This document shows, in pieces, positions 1 through 8,152 of a stretch of 64,000 bases of DNA (position 1 is the first letter of the stretch; each line of letters starts with the position of its first letter). The position numbers and the translations under genes are program-made. Source of the stretch: SYFY01 sp031385325 (GTDB lineage Bacteria; Pseudomonadota; Gammaproteobacteria; Pseudomonadales; Azotimanducaceae); NCBI GenBank assembly GCA_031385325.1, contig JANNBJ010000168.1:1-64000 (forward strand). The letters run 5' to 3'. The notes below the pieces were generated by a model. The model did not search any database and had not been told where the DNA came from. It saw only the letters and a program-made list of their open reading frames with translations.

Positions 1-1337
1 CCCTGCTCGATTATGAAGAGTCGGAAGTCGATGTGGTCGAGCCTGCTCAACTTTAAGAGTCTGCTCAACAATTTGATGAGGCTGTCGTCGACATTGACTT
101 GCTACTCGACAGCGATCGTTCCGACTTTCCCGAAGAACTTCCGGTCGACAGTCGTTGGGAAGATGTCTACGACAGCAGTGGGTCACCAGCAGGATCCAGC
201 GAAAACTGGGACATGGAAGATCGCAACACCTACCGGGAAACGCTGAACGACTACCTTCTGTGGCAACTCAACCTGACGCCGGTGTCACCGACCGACCAAG
301 GCATTGCCACGATGCTTATTGATGCGATCGACAGTGACGGCATGCTCACCATCAGTGTCGAAGACCTCGTCGAGTCCGTTCGTGATGAAAATCCGGATGT
401 CGGTGTCGAGGAAGTGGTTGCCGTACTCAAGCTCATCCAGCACTTCGATCCCATCGGTGTCGGGGCGCGGGATTTGCGTGAATGTCTGACCATTCAGCTG
501 CTGGCCATGACCGAAGAAACACCAGGGCGCAATCACGCGCTGGAACTGGTGGCCAACTATCTGGATCTCCTCGCCGCACACGATTTTTCAGCGCTCTGCT
601 CAAAATTAAAGCTGCCCGAGAAAGAGCTTGCAGAGGTGATTGCACTGATTCAGTCTCTGAATCCACGACCAGGCGCTACGGTCACAACCGAGCCGGAGGA
701 ATACATCATTCCGGATGTTGTCGTTCGCAAGGCAACGACCAAACGCGGAAGCCGCTGGGTGGTCGAACTGAACTCGGACGCCTTGCCAAAAATCCGGCTC
801 AACGAACAGTACGCTGACCTGGCAAAAAGTGTCGCCAGCGCTGCCGATGCGAGTTACCTGCGTGAACACATCACGGAGGCTCGCTGGTTCCTCAAGAGCT
901 TGCAGAGTCGACACGACACGCTTCTCAAGGTCGCCAGCAAGATCGTCGAGATGCAGCGCGGTTTTTTCGACTACGGCGAGGAAGCGATGAAACCACTGGT
1001 CCTCGCTGATATTGCCGCTGTCGTTGATATGCATGAATCAACCATCTCGCGGGTAACCAGCCGCAAGTACATGCACACCCCTCGCGGTGTGTTTGAGCTG
1101 AAGTATTTTTTCTCAAGCCATGTCGCGAGCAGCACTGGCGGCGAAGTATCGAGTACCGCCATTCGTGCGCTGATCAAGAAACTCACCGCTGATGAGAGTC
1201 CACGCAAGCCTCTCAGCGACAGTCAATTAGTAACCCTGCTCGCCAAACAGAACATCACAGTGGCCCGCAGAACCGTAGCAAAGTATCGGGAATCCTTGCG
1301 GATTCCGCCTTCCAACGAACGAAAACGGCTTATTTGA
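1..1337 (+). CDS. rpoN: RNA polymerase sigma-54 factor, 5' end outside window, in-frame TAA
   Basis: Alternative sigma factor that directs core polymerase to -24/-12 promoters and needs AAA+ activators to open them. The frame enters from the left edge with LLDYEES, the end of glutamine-rich Region I, so about 45 residues are missing. Core-binding and DNA-binding parts follow intact, including HESTISRVT (helix-turn-helix), ELKYFFSSH, and the RpoN box ARRTVAKYRE near the C-terminus ending NERKRLI. An in-frame TAA at 54-56 splits Region I from the rest; downstream homology resumes at once in the same frame (PEELPVDSRW). The next possible starts are weak (TTG at 99). It heads the rpoN-hpf-ptsN-rapZ-npr cluster. 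Identity is certain; whether the stop is real or a sequence error is open. Confidence 0.93.
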
Positions 1338-1371
1338 AGATGTCTAACAAGCCCTCGCAAAGGAGTGATCA

Positions 1372-1674
1372 ATGCAGCTGAACATTTCTGGCCACCACAT
1401 CGACGTAACCGATGCACTACGTGACTATGTCACAGAGAAGATGGACCGATTGGTGCGCCATTCAGACCACATTACTAATGTGCATGTCGTCCTGACAGTC
1501 GAAAAGATGATTCAGAAGGCTGAGGCCACAGTACATGTCAGTGGCGGTGAGTTGTTTGCCGATGCGCAAATGGAAGATCTGTACGCCGCCATCGATATGC
1601 TGGCGGACAAACTCGACCGCCAACTGATTAAACACAAGGAAAAGACAGTCAATCGGCATCACAGCCGGGGGTAA
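1372..1674 (+). CDS. hpf: Ribosome hibernation promoting factor, short form
   Basis: A 100-residue protein of the HPF/YfiA family, which binds the 30S decoding region and promotes inactive 100S ribosome dimers in slow growth. The beta-alpha-beta-beta-beta-alpha fold is recognisable: MQLNISGHHIDVT at the start, then VEKMIQKAEATVHV, and the second helix around EDLYAAIDMLADKLDRQL. It lacks the C-terminal dimerisation domain of long HPF, as usual in gammaproteobacteria. The ATG follows a strong Shine-Dalgarno AAAGGAG eight bases upstream. It lies 34 bases after rpoN and just before ptsN, the standard neighbourhood, so it is probably co-transcribed with rpoN. Confidence 0.96.
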   Translation: MQLNISGHHIDVTDALRDYVTEKMDRLVRHSDHITNVHVVLTVEKMIQKAEATVHVSGGELFADAQMEDLYAAIDMLADKLDRQLIKHKEKTVNRHHSRG

Positions 1675-1683
1675 ATCGGTATC

Positions 1684-2151
1684 GTGTTTGATCTAGCCAA
1701 CATACTGTCGACGGCATGCACTGCGGTTGACGTCGAGGTCCACAGCCGCAAGCGGGCGCTCGAGTGGATCAGCGAGCGACTGTGCGAAGCGCATCCGGAA
1801 CTGGATGCGCGAGATGTCTTCAGTGCCCTCCAGGCACGCGAGCGACTGGGGAGCACTGGCCTCGGCGAAGGCATCGCCATTCCCCACTGTCGAACTTCAT
1901 TCAACCAGATCACCGGTGTATTCGTTCGCCTGCAATCACCCATCGAGTTCGATGCCCCGGATGGTCAGGCCGTTGATCTCCTCTTCGGCTTGATCGTGCC
2001 GGAATCAGAAGCGAACGAACATCTTAAGGTTCTCGCCAGCCTCTCGCGTGCATTCACAGATGAACACACAACCGTACGCTTGCGCGCTGCCGCAACTGCA
2101 ACCGAATTGCGAGCGATACTGCTGGAAGGCTCGTTGGTCGCAGGCACATAA
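1684..2151 (+). CDS. ptsN: PTS IIA-like nitrogen regulatory protein (EIIA-Ntr)
   Basis: 155-residue EIIA-Ntr, the terminal phosphoryl acceptor of the nitrogen PTS. It regulates potassium transport, nitrogen and envelope functions by protein contacts rather than sugar uptake. The phosphorylated histidine is His68 in GIAIPHCR, equivalent to His73 of E. coli PtsN. The fold is complete, with LFGLIVPESE and HLKVLASLSRAF in the C-terminal half. The start is GTG at 1684, nine bases after the hpf stop. It is followed two bases after its stop by rapZ and then by the HPr-like gene, its phosphate donor. Confidence 0.96.
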   Translation: MFDLANILSTACTAVDVEVHSRKRALEWISERLCEAHPELDARDVFSALQARERLGSTGLGEGIAIPHCRTSFNQITGVFVRLQSPIEFDAPDGQAVDLLFGLIVPESEANEHLKVLASLSRAFTDEHTTVRLRAAATATELRAILLEGSLVAGT

Positions 2152-2153
2152 CC

Positions 2154-3005
2154 ATGCAGCTGATTGTTGTCAGTGGTCGGTCCGGATCGGGGAAGAGCAC
2201 AGTGCTCAAGGTGCTTGAAGACGCCGGGTTCGATTGCATCGACAATTTTCCCGTTAATCTCCTGCAGTCGCTGGTGCACAACGCATTGCGCGATCCGCGT
2301 CAGAAGGACAGCTCGATTGCCGTCTGCATCGACGCCCGCAGTCGAGACCTCGAACGCTTCCCGGAGATTCTGCTTTCCCTCGACCGCATGGACGTGGACT
2401 GCCAGGTCGTCTTTCTCGATGCGCTGAGTCCGACACTGGTAAAACGATTCAGCGAGACTCGTCGACGCCACCCGTTGACCGATCAGTTCACCGATCTGCG
2501 CCAGGCGATCGAAGCCGAGGCCGAGGTGCTGGAGTCACTTTCCGATCTCGCCGACCTTACCGTCGATACCACACGCCTCTCGGCCCAGGAACTGGGAGAA
2601 CTCATTCGCCTGCGTGTGCTCGGACGAGCCCAGAATCGCATGTCACTGCTGTTTCGCTCGTTCGGGTTCAAACATGGCGTGCCGGTTGATGCGGACTTCG
2701 TATTCGATGTTCGCTGCCTGCCGAATCCGCACTGGGTTCCGGAGCTTCGCCCATTCACCGGGCGGGATGAACAGGTGATCAGCTACCTGGCTGCAGAAGA
2801 CGAAGTGAATCGAATGTTCGACGACATCGCCGGTTTCCTGGAACGCTGGCTACCCTGTTTCGGTGAGAACAACCGCACCTACATGACGGTGTGCATCGGT
2901 TGCACGGGCGGGCAACACCGGAGCGTTTATCTGGCCGAACGACTTGGGCTCCACTTTGGCTCGCGTGAACTTGACATACTGGTACGACATCGCGAATTGG
3001 CTTAG
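2154..3005 (+). CDS. rapZ: RNase adapter protein RapZ
   Basis: 283-residue RapZ. In E. coli it binds the sRNA GlmZ and delivers it to RNase E, controlling glucosamine-6-phosphate synthase. The N-terminal P-loop GRSGSGKST (residues 8-16) heads a kinase-like domain. The C-terminal RNA-binding domain carries the family signature CIGCTGGQHRS and the preceding GVPVDADFVFDVR. Start ATG is two bases after the ptsN stop, so translational coupling is likely. Its location between ptsN and the NPr gene is conserved in gammaproteobacteria. Nothing unusual is seen. Confidence 0.96.
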   Translation: MQLIVVSGRSGSGKSTVLKVLEDAGFDCIDNFPVNLLQSLVHNALRDPRQKDSSIAVCIDARSRDLERFPEILLSLDRMDVDCQVVFLDALSPTLVKRFSETRRRHPLTDQFTDLRQAIEAEAEVLESLSDLADLTVDTTRLSAQELGELIRLRVLGRAQNRMSLLFRSFGFKHGVPVDADFVFDVRCLPNPHWVPELRPFTGRDEQVISYLAAEDEVNRMFDDIAGFLERWLPCFGENNRTYMTVCIGCTGGQHRSVYLAERLGLHFGSRELDILVRHRELA

Positions 3006-3050
3006 CCTTCGGCCACGTACCTCGCCAAGCAGTCCGGACCCGCACACACC

Positions 3051-3320
3051 ATGGCAGAACGACAAGTCCAGATCGTCAACCGTCTCGGTATACATGCTCG
3101 CGCCGCTGCCAAGCTGGTTGATGTCGCCAAGGGTTTTGCCAGCGACATCACCCTGGAGAAGGGCAGCCAGAAAGCCAATGGCAAACGCATCATGACAGTG
3201 CTTGCGCTGGAGGCGCCGATTGGCAGTGCACTGATACTGCGCACCAGCGGCAGCGACGAAAGCGCTGCGCTGGACGCCATCACGACGTTGATCGCCAATC
3301 GTTTTGGCGAACCTGATTGA
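3051..3320 (+). CDS. ptsO: Phosphocarrier protein NPr (HPr-like, nitrogen PTS)
   Basis: 89-residue HPr-family phosphocarrier that passes phosphate from EI-Ntr to EIIA-Ntr. The phospho-histidine is His15 in RLGIHARAA. The second HPr motif reads NGKRIMTVL: the residue that is the regulatory serine in Gram-positive HPr is Arg here, so HPr-kinase control is not expected. It starts 45 bases after rapZ. No ptsP (EI-Ntr) is present in this window, so its donor must be encoded elsewhere. Confidence 0.95.
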   Translation: MAERQVQIVNRLGIHARAAAKLVDVAKGFASDITLEKGSQKANGKRIMTVLALEAPIGSALILRTSGSDESAALDAITTLIANRFGEPD

Positions 3321-3439
3321 GTCGCTGATCTGGTTTAACCACACTCCGGATTGATTTGCAGAAGATCGTCGCGCCGCCCAAAACAGCGGGGCACTTACCT
3401 GCAGTGCCATAAACCTTAACTGCCTCGGAAGTCGACCGA

Positions 3440-4780
3440 TTGCCGGAACTACAAGAACAGGTTGGTAACGTCCTGCATGGTCGGATGCCACAAACACCAG
3501 CCGAAACTCGTTTGCTGCTGGAGTCGATGCGCCCGGTCGAAATCGCGACATTGCTGGAGTCGACGCCGCCAAAACTGCGCAGACTGATCTGGGACCTGGT
3601 CGACGATGACCTGTCCGGGCAAGTGCTTGCGTACCTGCATGACGACGTGTCCGCTGAACTTCTCGAGACCATGAACACGGCCGAGCTGGTCGCTGTCGCC
3701 GATGAACTCGAAATCGACGATTACGCAGACCTCTTGCAGCAATTGCCACAGGCCATGATTCAACAGGTGCTCGGGGCCCTGGATCTGGGTGATCGGCAGC
3801 GCCTGGAGGCCGTGCTGTCGTACCCGGAAGACACCGCGGGCGGGATCATGAACACGGATACCGTCACCGTGCGGCCACGACATTCAGCCGACGTTGTGCT
3901 TCGTTATCTGCGTCTGCGCAAGGAGCTACCCGAACCCACCGACGCACTGATCGTGGTAAACGACAGCGATGAATACGTCGGCATGTTGCCACTGACCAAG
4001 CTCCTGACTTCCGATCCGTCCGTAAACGTCCGCGAAATCATGAACGCCGAGGCCGAGGCCATCATCGTCGACATGCCTCGCACAGCCGTCGCCAGAATGT
4101 TCTCGGAACAAGACCTGGTTTCCGCAGCGGTGGTCGATCACGCGGGCGTTCTGATTGGCCGCATCACCATCGACGATGTCGTCGACGTCATCATTGAAGC
4201 AGCCGACGAAGCGGTGCTGGCTCCGGCTGGCCTGGACGCAGAAGACGACACGTTTGCCACCGCGCGCAGGACCTTCCCCAGACGAGCGATCTGGCTCGGC
4301 ATCAACCTGGTAACGGCATTTCTCGCCTCGGCCGTGATCAACGTCTTTGAAGGCACGATCGAGAAAGTGGTCGCGCTCGCGGTGCTGATGCCCATCGTTG
4401 CCAGCATGGGTGGAATTGCAGGCACCCAGACACTGACGCTGGTCATCCGTGGGATTGCGCTGGGACAGGTCGGGCGGGCGAATTTGCGCTGGCTGCTCAA
4501 CCGTGAGTTTACGGTTGCTGCACTCAACGGCTTTTTCTGGGCGCTACTGGTCGGAGTGGCCACAACGATGGTCTTTCAGGATTACCGACTCGGCGCGGTA
4601 CTTGCGATCGCCATGATCGTCAACATCATGATGGCCGCCTTCGCGGGCACGTTGTTGCCCGGCTTGTTACGAGGATTCGGCATCGATCCCGCCATCGCCG
4701 GCGGAGTCGTGCTGACGACCTTCACCGACGTCACCGGATTCTTCACGTTTCTCGGGCTGGCGACCTGGGTTTATGGATAA
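3440..4780 (+). CDS. mgtE: Magnesium transporter MgtE
   Basis: 446-residue MgtE-type Mg2+ channel of the inner membrane. Domain order is an N-terminal helical Mg-sensing domain (about 1-115), tandem CBS domains (about 120-245, with DTAGGIMNTDTVTV at their start), a plug helix, and five C-terminal membrane segments (about 270-446) containing the pore motif region ASMGGIAGTQTLT. The start is TTG at 3440, the only candidate after an upstream in-frame stop at 3410, with a GGAAG ribosome site about nine bases before it. No Mg-sensing riboswitch is visible in the short 119-base leader. The last codons and the stop lie in a three-unit 15-bp tandem repeat. Confidence 0.94.
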   Translation: MPELQEQVGNVLHGRMPQTPAETRLLLESMRPVEIATLLESTPPKLRRLIWDLVDDDLSGQVLAYLHDDVSAELLETMNTAELVAVADELEIDDYADLLQQLPQAMIQQVLGALDLGDRQRLEAVLSYPEDTAGGIMNTDTVTVRPRHSADVVLRYLRLRKELPEPTDALIVVNDSDEYVGMLPLTKLLTSDPSVNVREIMNAEAEAIIVDMPRTAVARMFSEQDLVSAAVVDHAGVLIGRITIDDVVDVIIEAADEAVLAPAGLDAEDDTFATARRTFPRRAIWLGINLVTAFLASAVINVFEGTIEKVVALAVLMPIVASMGGIAGTQTLTLVIRGIALGQVGRANLRWLLNREFTVAALNGFFWALLVGVATTMVFQDYRLGAVLAIAMIVNIMMAAFAGTLLPGLLRGFGIDPAIAGGVVLTTFTDVTGFFTFLGLATWVYG

Positions 4781-4814
4781 GAGGTTTGTGGATAAGAGGT
4801 TTGTGGATGAGGGG
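4770..4814 (+). repeat. Three imperfect 15-bp tandem repeats over the mgtE stop codon
   Basis: Units at 4770-4784 (TTTATGGATAAGAGG), 4785-4799 (TTTGTGGATAAGAGG) and 4800-4814 (TTTGTGGATGAGGGG). The first unit contains the mgtE stop. Because the unit is 15 bases, each later copy repeats a stop (TAA, then TGA) in the same frame. Looks like a slippage duplication at the gene end. No function is assigned. Confidence 0.85.
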
Positions 4815-4839
4815 ATTTTAGATACGACCGCGATCCTGG

Positions 4840-6177
4840 TTACCCAGCCCCGGCAACCATCATCGTTTCAATCAGGATGCTCGGACTGCGAACGTTGCCT
4901 CGCAGATCCACATCATCACCAACGCCGACAATGGCCAGCAGCATGTCCTTCAAATTCGACGCGATGGTAACTTCGTCGACCGGATAGGCAATTTCACCAT
5001 TCTCGATCCAGAACCCTGACGCGCCACGTGAGTAGTCGCCGGTCACCATGTTGACACCTTGTCCCATGCATTCGGTGACCAGGAATCCACGCTGCATCTG
5101 ACGATACAGCTGTGCCGGTGGAACCTTGGGGCCGAGTATTTCCACGTTGTGGACTCCGCCCGCATTGCCGGTCGTGGTCATCCCGAGGCGGCGCGCCGAA
5201 TAGGTAGAAAGCACGTAACTCGCGACGACTCCCGCATCGACAAATCTTTTCTCCCGGGTCGCCACTCCGTCGCCATCCCACGCGGCACTTCCCAGCGCCT
5301 CGGGCAAGAGCGGAAATTCCGCCAGGCTGTAGGCCTTCGGCAAAACCTGCTTGCCAAGCGAGTCCAGCAGAAAGCTCGCTTTTCGGTACAAGGATCCGCC
5401 GGAAATTGCACCCAGTAGTCCGGACAACAAACCACCCGACACATCCGGTGAATAGAGAACCGGAAAACTTCCGGTTGGCGCCTTGCGCGGCGACATGCGG
5501 GCCAGAACCCGATTCGCAGCCTTGCGGCCGACGGCTTCGGCCGATTCCAGATCTGCCAGTCGCCGCGATACCGAGTACCAGTAGTCCCGCTGCATTGAGC
5601 CATCCGCAGCATTACCGATCATGACGCAGGACAGACCAAAGCGCGTCCCGCAATGTGAGCCGATAAATCCATTGGAATTCCCTAACACACGTAACATGCG
5701 ATGGCTGCTCAACGACGTTCCATCTGATCGTGTCTGGACACGGTCGACTGCCATCGCGGACGCCTCACAAGCCAGTGCCGCGGTTTCAGCCGTGCCGGTA
5801 TCGACCTCACTCGGGTGATAGAGCCCAAGCTCGGGGAAATCCTTGGCCATCAGCTCAGGCGCAGCCAACCCGGCGTATTCATCCGCTTCAGTAAATCGAG
5901 CGATATCACATGCCGCGCGAACGGTTGAGGCGATCGCTCCGGCACTGCTATCGGAGGTACTTGCGTTGCCCTTGCGCTGGTCGAAATAGACCGTGATGCC
6001 AAAACCACGATCCTGGTTGAACTCTACGTTTTCAACGTCCTGGTTACGAACGCTGACTGACAGGCCGGTATCAAAACTGGCACTCACTTCGGCAGCGGTT
6101 GCACCTTGTGTTTTCGCGGCGGCGAGAATTCGTTCCACCAGCCCTTCGAGCTCTCTTCGCTTTTCGCTAATATCCAT
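4840..6177 (-). CDS. pmbA: Metalloprotease TldE/PmbA subunit
   Basis: TldE (PmbA), about 445 residues, the non-catalytic partner of TldD. The TldD/TldE heterodimer degrades unfolded peptides and matures some RiPPs such as microcin B17. Family features are ERILAAAKTQGA near the start, the glycine-rich FPVLYSPDVSGGLL, and the C-terminal GDYSRGASGFWIENGEI typical of the fold; there is no HExxxH, as expected. I chose ATG at 6177 (GGAAGG just upstream) over TTG at 6198. It is divergent from yjgA with only 23 bases between starts. Its partner tldD lies 524 bases beyond the far end of yjgA on the same strand. Confidence 0.94.
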   Translation of the reverse strand: MDISEKRRELEGLVERILAAAKTQGATAAEVSASFDTGLSVSVRNQDVENVEFNQDRGFGITVYFDQRKGNASTSDSSAGAIASTVRAACDIARFTEADEYAGLAAPELMAKDFPELGLYHPSEVDTGTAETAALACEASAMAVDRVQTRSDGTSLSSHRMLRVLGNSNGFIGSHCGTRFGLSCVMIGNAADGSMQRDYWYSVSRRLADLESAEAVGRKAANRVLARMSPRKAPTGSFPVLYSPDVSGGLLSGLLGAISGGSLYRKASFLLDSLGKQVLPKAYSLAEFPLLPEALGSAAWDGDGVATREKRFVDAGVVASYVLSTYSARRLGMTTTGNAGGVHNVEILGPKVPPAQLYRQMQRGFLVTECMGQGVNMVTGDYSRGASGFWIENGEIAYPVDEVTIASNLKDMLLAIVGVGDDVDLRGNVRSPSILIETMMVAGAG

Positions 6178-6200
6178 GACCTTCCAGATGTTGCCCAACG

Positions 6201-6695
6201 ATGATTAACACTGACCTGCCGGACGACGACGTTCCGTCGAGAACCGCTCGCAAACGCAACGCCCAGGAGATCACGGATTTCGGCCGACAGCTCACGCAGC
6301 TGAACGCAACCCAGTTGGCCGCCCTTGATCTGTCTCCTGAATTACATGAGGCCATTACGGACTACCAGCGCTTTACCAGTCACGGCGCAAAACGTCGCCA
6401 GTCGCTGTTGATCGGCAAGTTGTTGCGTGATTCGGACGAGACTGCGGTCCAGGCAAGGCTGGCCAATGTCCTGCAGGAAGATGCCGAGTCCATCTATCGA
6501 CATCATCAGGCCGAAATCTGGCGCGATCGCCTGATCGCAGGGGAACAATCTCTGGACGCTTATGTCCAGGCGCACCCCGAAGTCGACGCAGTTGCGATGA
6601 GAGACCTACTCCGACGCATTGCCAGAGCCACTGATGATGCGCAGGCGCGCCCACATCGACGCGCACTGTTTCGTCTGCTTCGACAGCATGAGTGA
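6201..6695 (+). CDS. darP: DUF615 ribosome-associated protein YjgA (DarP)
   Basis: 164-residue member of the YjgA/DarP family, which associates with late 50S precursors. Conserved features are SRTARKRNAQEI near the N-terminus, KRRQSLLIGKLLR in the middle, and a basic C-terminal helix ending RRALFRLLRQ. The protein is strongly charged, as expected for an rRNA binder. It sits between pmbA (divergent) and tldD (convergent, six bases away), the same position as in many gammaproteobacteria. With 23 bases separating it from the pmbA start, its promoter must overlap the pmbA 5' coding region. Confidence 0.92.
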   Translation: MINTDLPDDDVPSRTARKRNAQEITDFGRQLTQLNATQLAALDLSPELHEAITDYQRFTSHGAKRRQSLLIGKLLRDSDETAVQARLANVLQEDAESIYRHHQAEIWRDRLIAGEQSLDAYVQAHPEVDAVAMRDLLRRIARATDDAQARPHRRALFRLLRQHE

Positions 6696-6701
6696 ACGGC
6701 C

Positions 6702-8138
6702 TCAAGCCTGGGTTCCACCCACGTTGACTTCATCGATTCGCAGCGTCGGCTGACCCACACCAACCGGCACCGACTGCCCGTCCTTGCCACAGACGCCAAC
6801 ACCGCGATCCAGCGCCAGGTCGTTGCCAACCATGGAGATCCGACGCATGACATCGGGGCCGTTGCCAATCAATGTCGCACCCCGGATCGGATCCGTAACC
6901 TTGCCACCACGAATGAGATAGGCCTCGGTTGCCGAGAACACAAATTGTCCCGACGTGATATCCACCTGCCCTCCACCAAAGTTCACCGCATACACCCCAT
7001 TGTCCACGGACGCGATGATCTCGGCCGGGTCGTACTTGCCAGGTCGCATGAAAGTATTGGTCATTCTTGGCATGGGCATGTGCGCATATGACTGGCGGCG
7101 GCCATTGCCGGTCGGCACGACGCCCATCAGTCGCGCATTGAGTTTGTCTTGCAGATAGCCGCGAAGAATTCCATTTTCGATCAGTACGGTTTCCTGCGTC
7201 GGCGTGCCTTCGTCATCTATGGTCAGTGATCCGCGCCGTCCCAACATCGCGCCGTCATCCACAATCGTGCATTGAGGCGAAGCAACCAGCTCACCCATGC
7301 GGCCGCTGAAAGTGGACGTGCCCTTTCGATTGAAGTCGCCTTCAAGGCCATGTCCAACCGCTTCATGCAGCAACACCGCCGGCCAGCCTGGACCAAGCAC
7401 AACCGGCATGGGTCCGGCTGGCGCCGCCAGTGCATCCAGATTGATCAACGCCATGCGAACTGCTTCGCTGACATGGTAGCTACCCTGTTCGACCAGTCGT
7501 TTCACATCGAAGCGACCACCACCACCGGACGAGCCCCGTTCGCGACGACCATTGCTATCAACAATCACGGAGACGTCGAGTCGCACCAGCGGACGACGGT
7601 CAGCGGCGAGTGTGCCGTCCGTGGCGATGACCAGAACACTCTCATAGCTGGCACCGAGGCGTACGTTGACTTCACTCACTCGTCGATCCAGCGATCGTGC
7701 TTGTGCATCCAGTTCACGAAGCAGGGCAACTTTCTGCAGCTCGTCGAGGCCCGGTATCGGATCGAGGGCGTCGTACATCGGCTTGGAAAGTCTGGGCACA
7801 CCCACTTTCACTTTGCCATCGCCGCCTGAGCGGGCAATACCACGTGCAGCTCGTACGGCGGCCAGGACTTCATCACTACCAAAATCTTCTGCATAGGCGT
7901 AACCGGTCTTTTCACCGCTCACCGCACGAACGCCAACACCCCGATCTACCGAAAACGTACCTTCTTTGACGATACGATCTTCCAGCGACCAGGCTTCCAT
8001 CCGGTGCTGCTGAAAATACAACTCACCAAGATCGATACGATGCGAAGCAAGCTCGCCAAGCATCGATTCAATTCCGGGCATGGAAAGACCGGCCCCTTCA
8101 AGCAGTTCTGTCGAAACCAATTCAATCAGCGTACTCAA
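6702..8138 (-). CDS. tldD: Metalloprotease TldD, catalytic subunit
   Basis: 478-residue TldD, the zinc-bearing subunit of the TldD/TldE protease. The metal site is seen as LHEAVGHGLEGD (HExxxH) about residue 240-260, followed by FSGRMGELVASP and the later C-terminal signature GGKVTDPIRGATLIGNGPDVM. The start is TTG at 8138, 14 bases after the yhdP stop. It is the last gene of the minus-strand series mreB-mreC-mreD-maf-rng-yhdP-tldD. The partner pmbA lies on the same strand beyond the divergently oriented yjgA. Confidence 0.95.
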   Translation of the reverse strand: MSTLIELVSTELLEGAGLSMPGIESMLGELASHRIDLGELYFQQHRMEAWSLEDRIVKEGTFSVDRGVGVRAVSGEKTGYAYAEDFGSDEVLAAVRAARGIARSGGDGKVKVGVPRLSKPMYDALDPIPGLDELQKVALLRELDAQARSLDRRVSEVNVRLGASYESVLVIATDGTLAADRRPLVRLDVSVIVDSNGRRERGSSGGGGRFDVKRLVEQGSYHVSEAVRMALINLDALAAPAGPMPVVLGPGWPAVLLHEAVGHGLEGDFNRKGTSTFSGRMGELVASPQCTIVDDGAMLGRRGSLTIDDEGTPTQETVLIENGILRGYLQDKLNARLMGVVPTGNGRRQSYAHMPMPRMTNTFMRPGKYDPAEIIASVDNGVYAVNFGGGQVDITSGQFVFSATEAYLIRGGKVTDPIRGATLIGNGPDVMRRISMVGNDLALDRGVGVCGKDGQSVPVGVGQPTLRIDEVNVGGTQA

Positions 8139-8152
8139 GGCTACCCCCGCAC

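Noticed and set aside
3321..3439. Mg-sensing riboswitch upstream of mgtE
   Set aside because: Only 119 bases, with no long conserved multi-helix leader or terminator hairpin visible.
2850..3749. 299-codon minus-strand frame across rapZ, npr and mgtE
   Set aside because: Antisense shadow over three certain genes with Arg/Ala-rich random composition.
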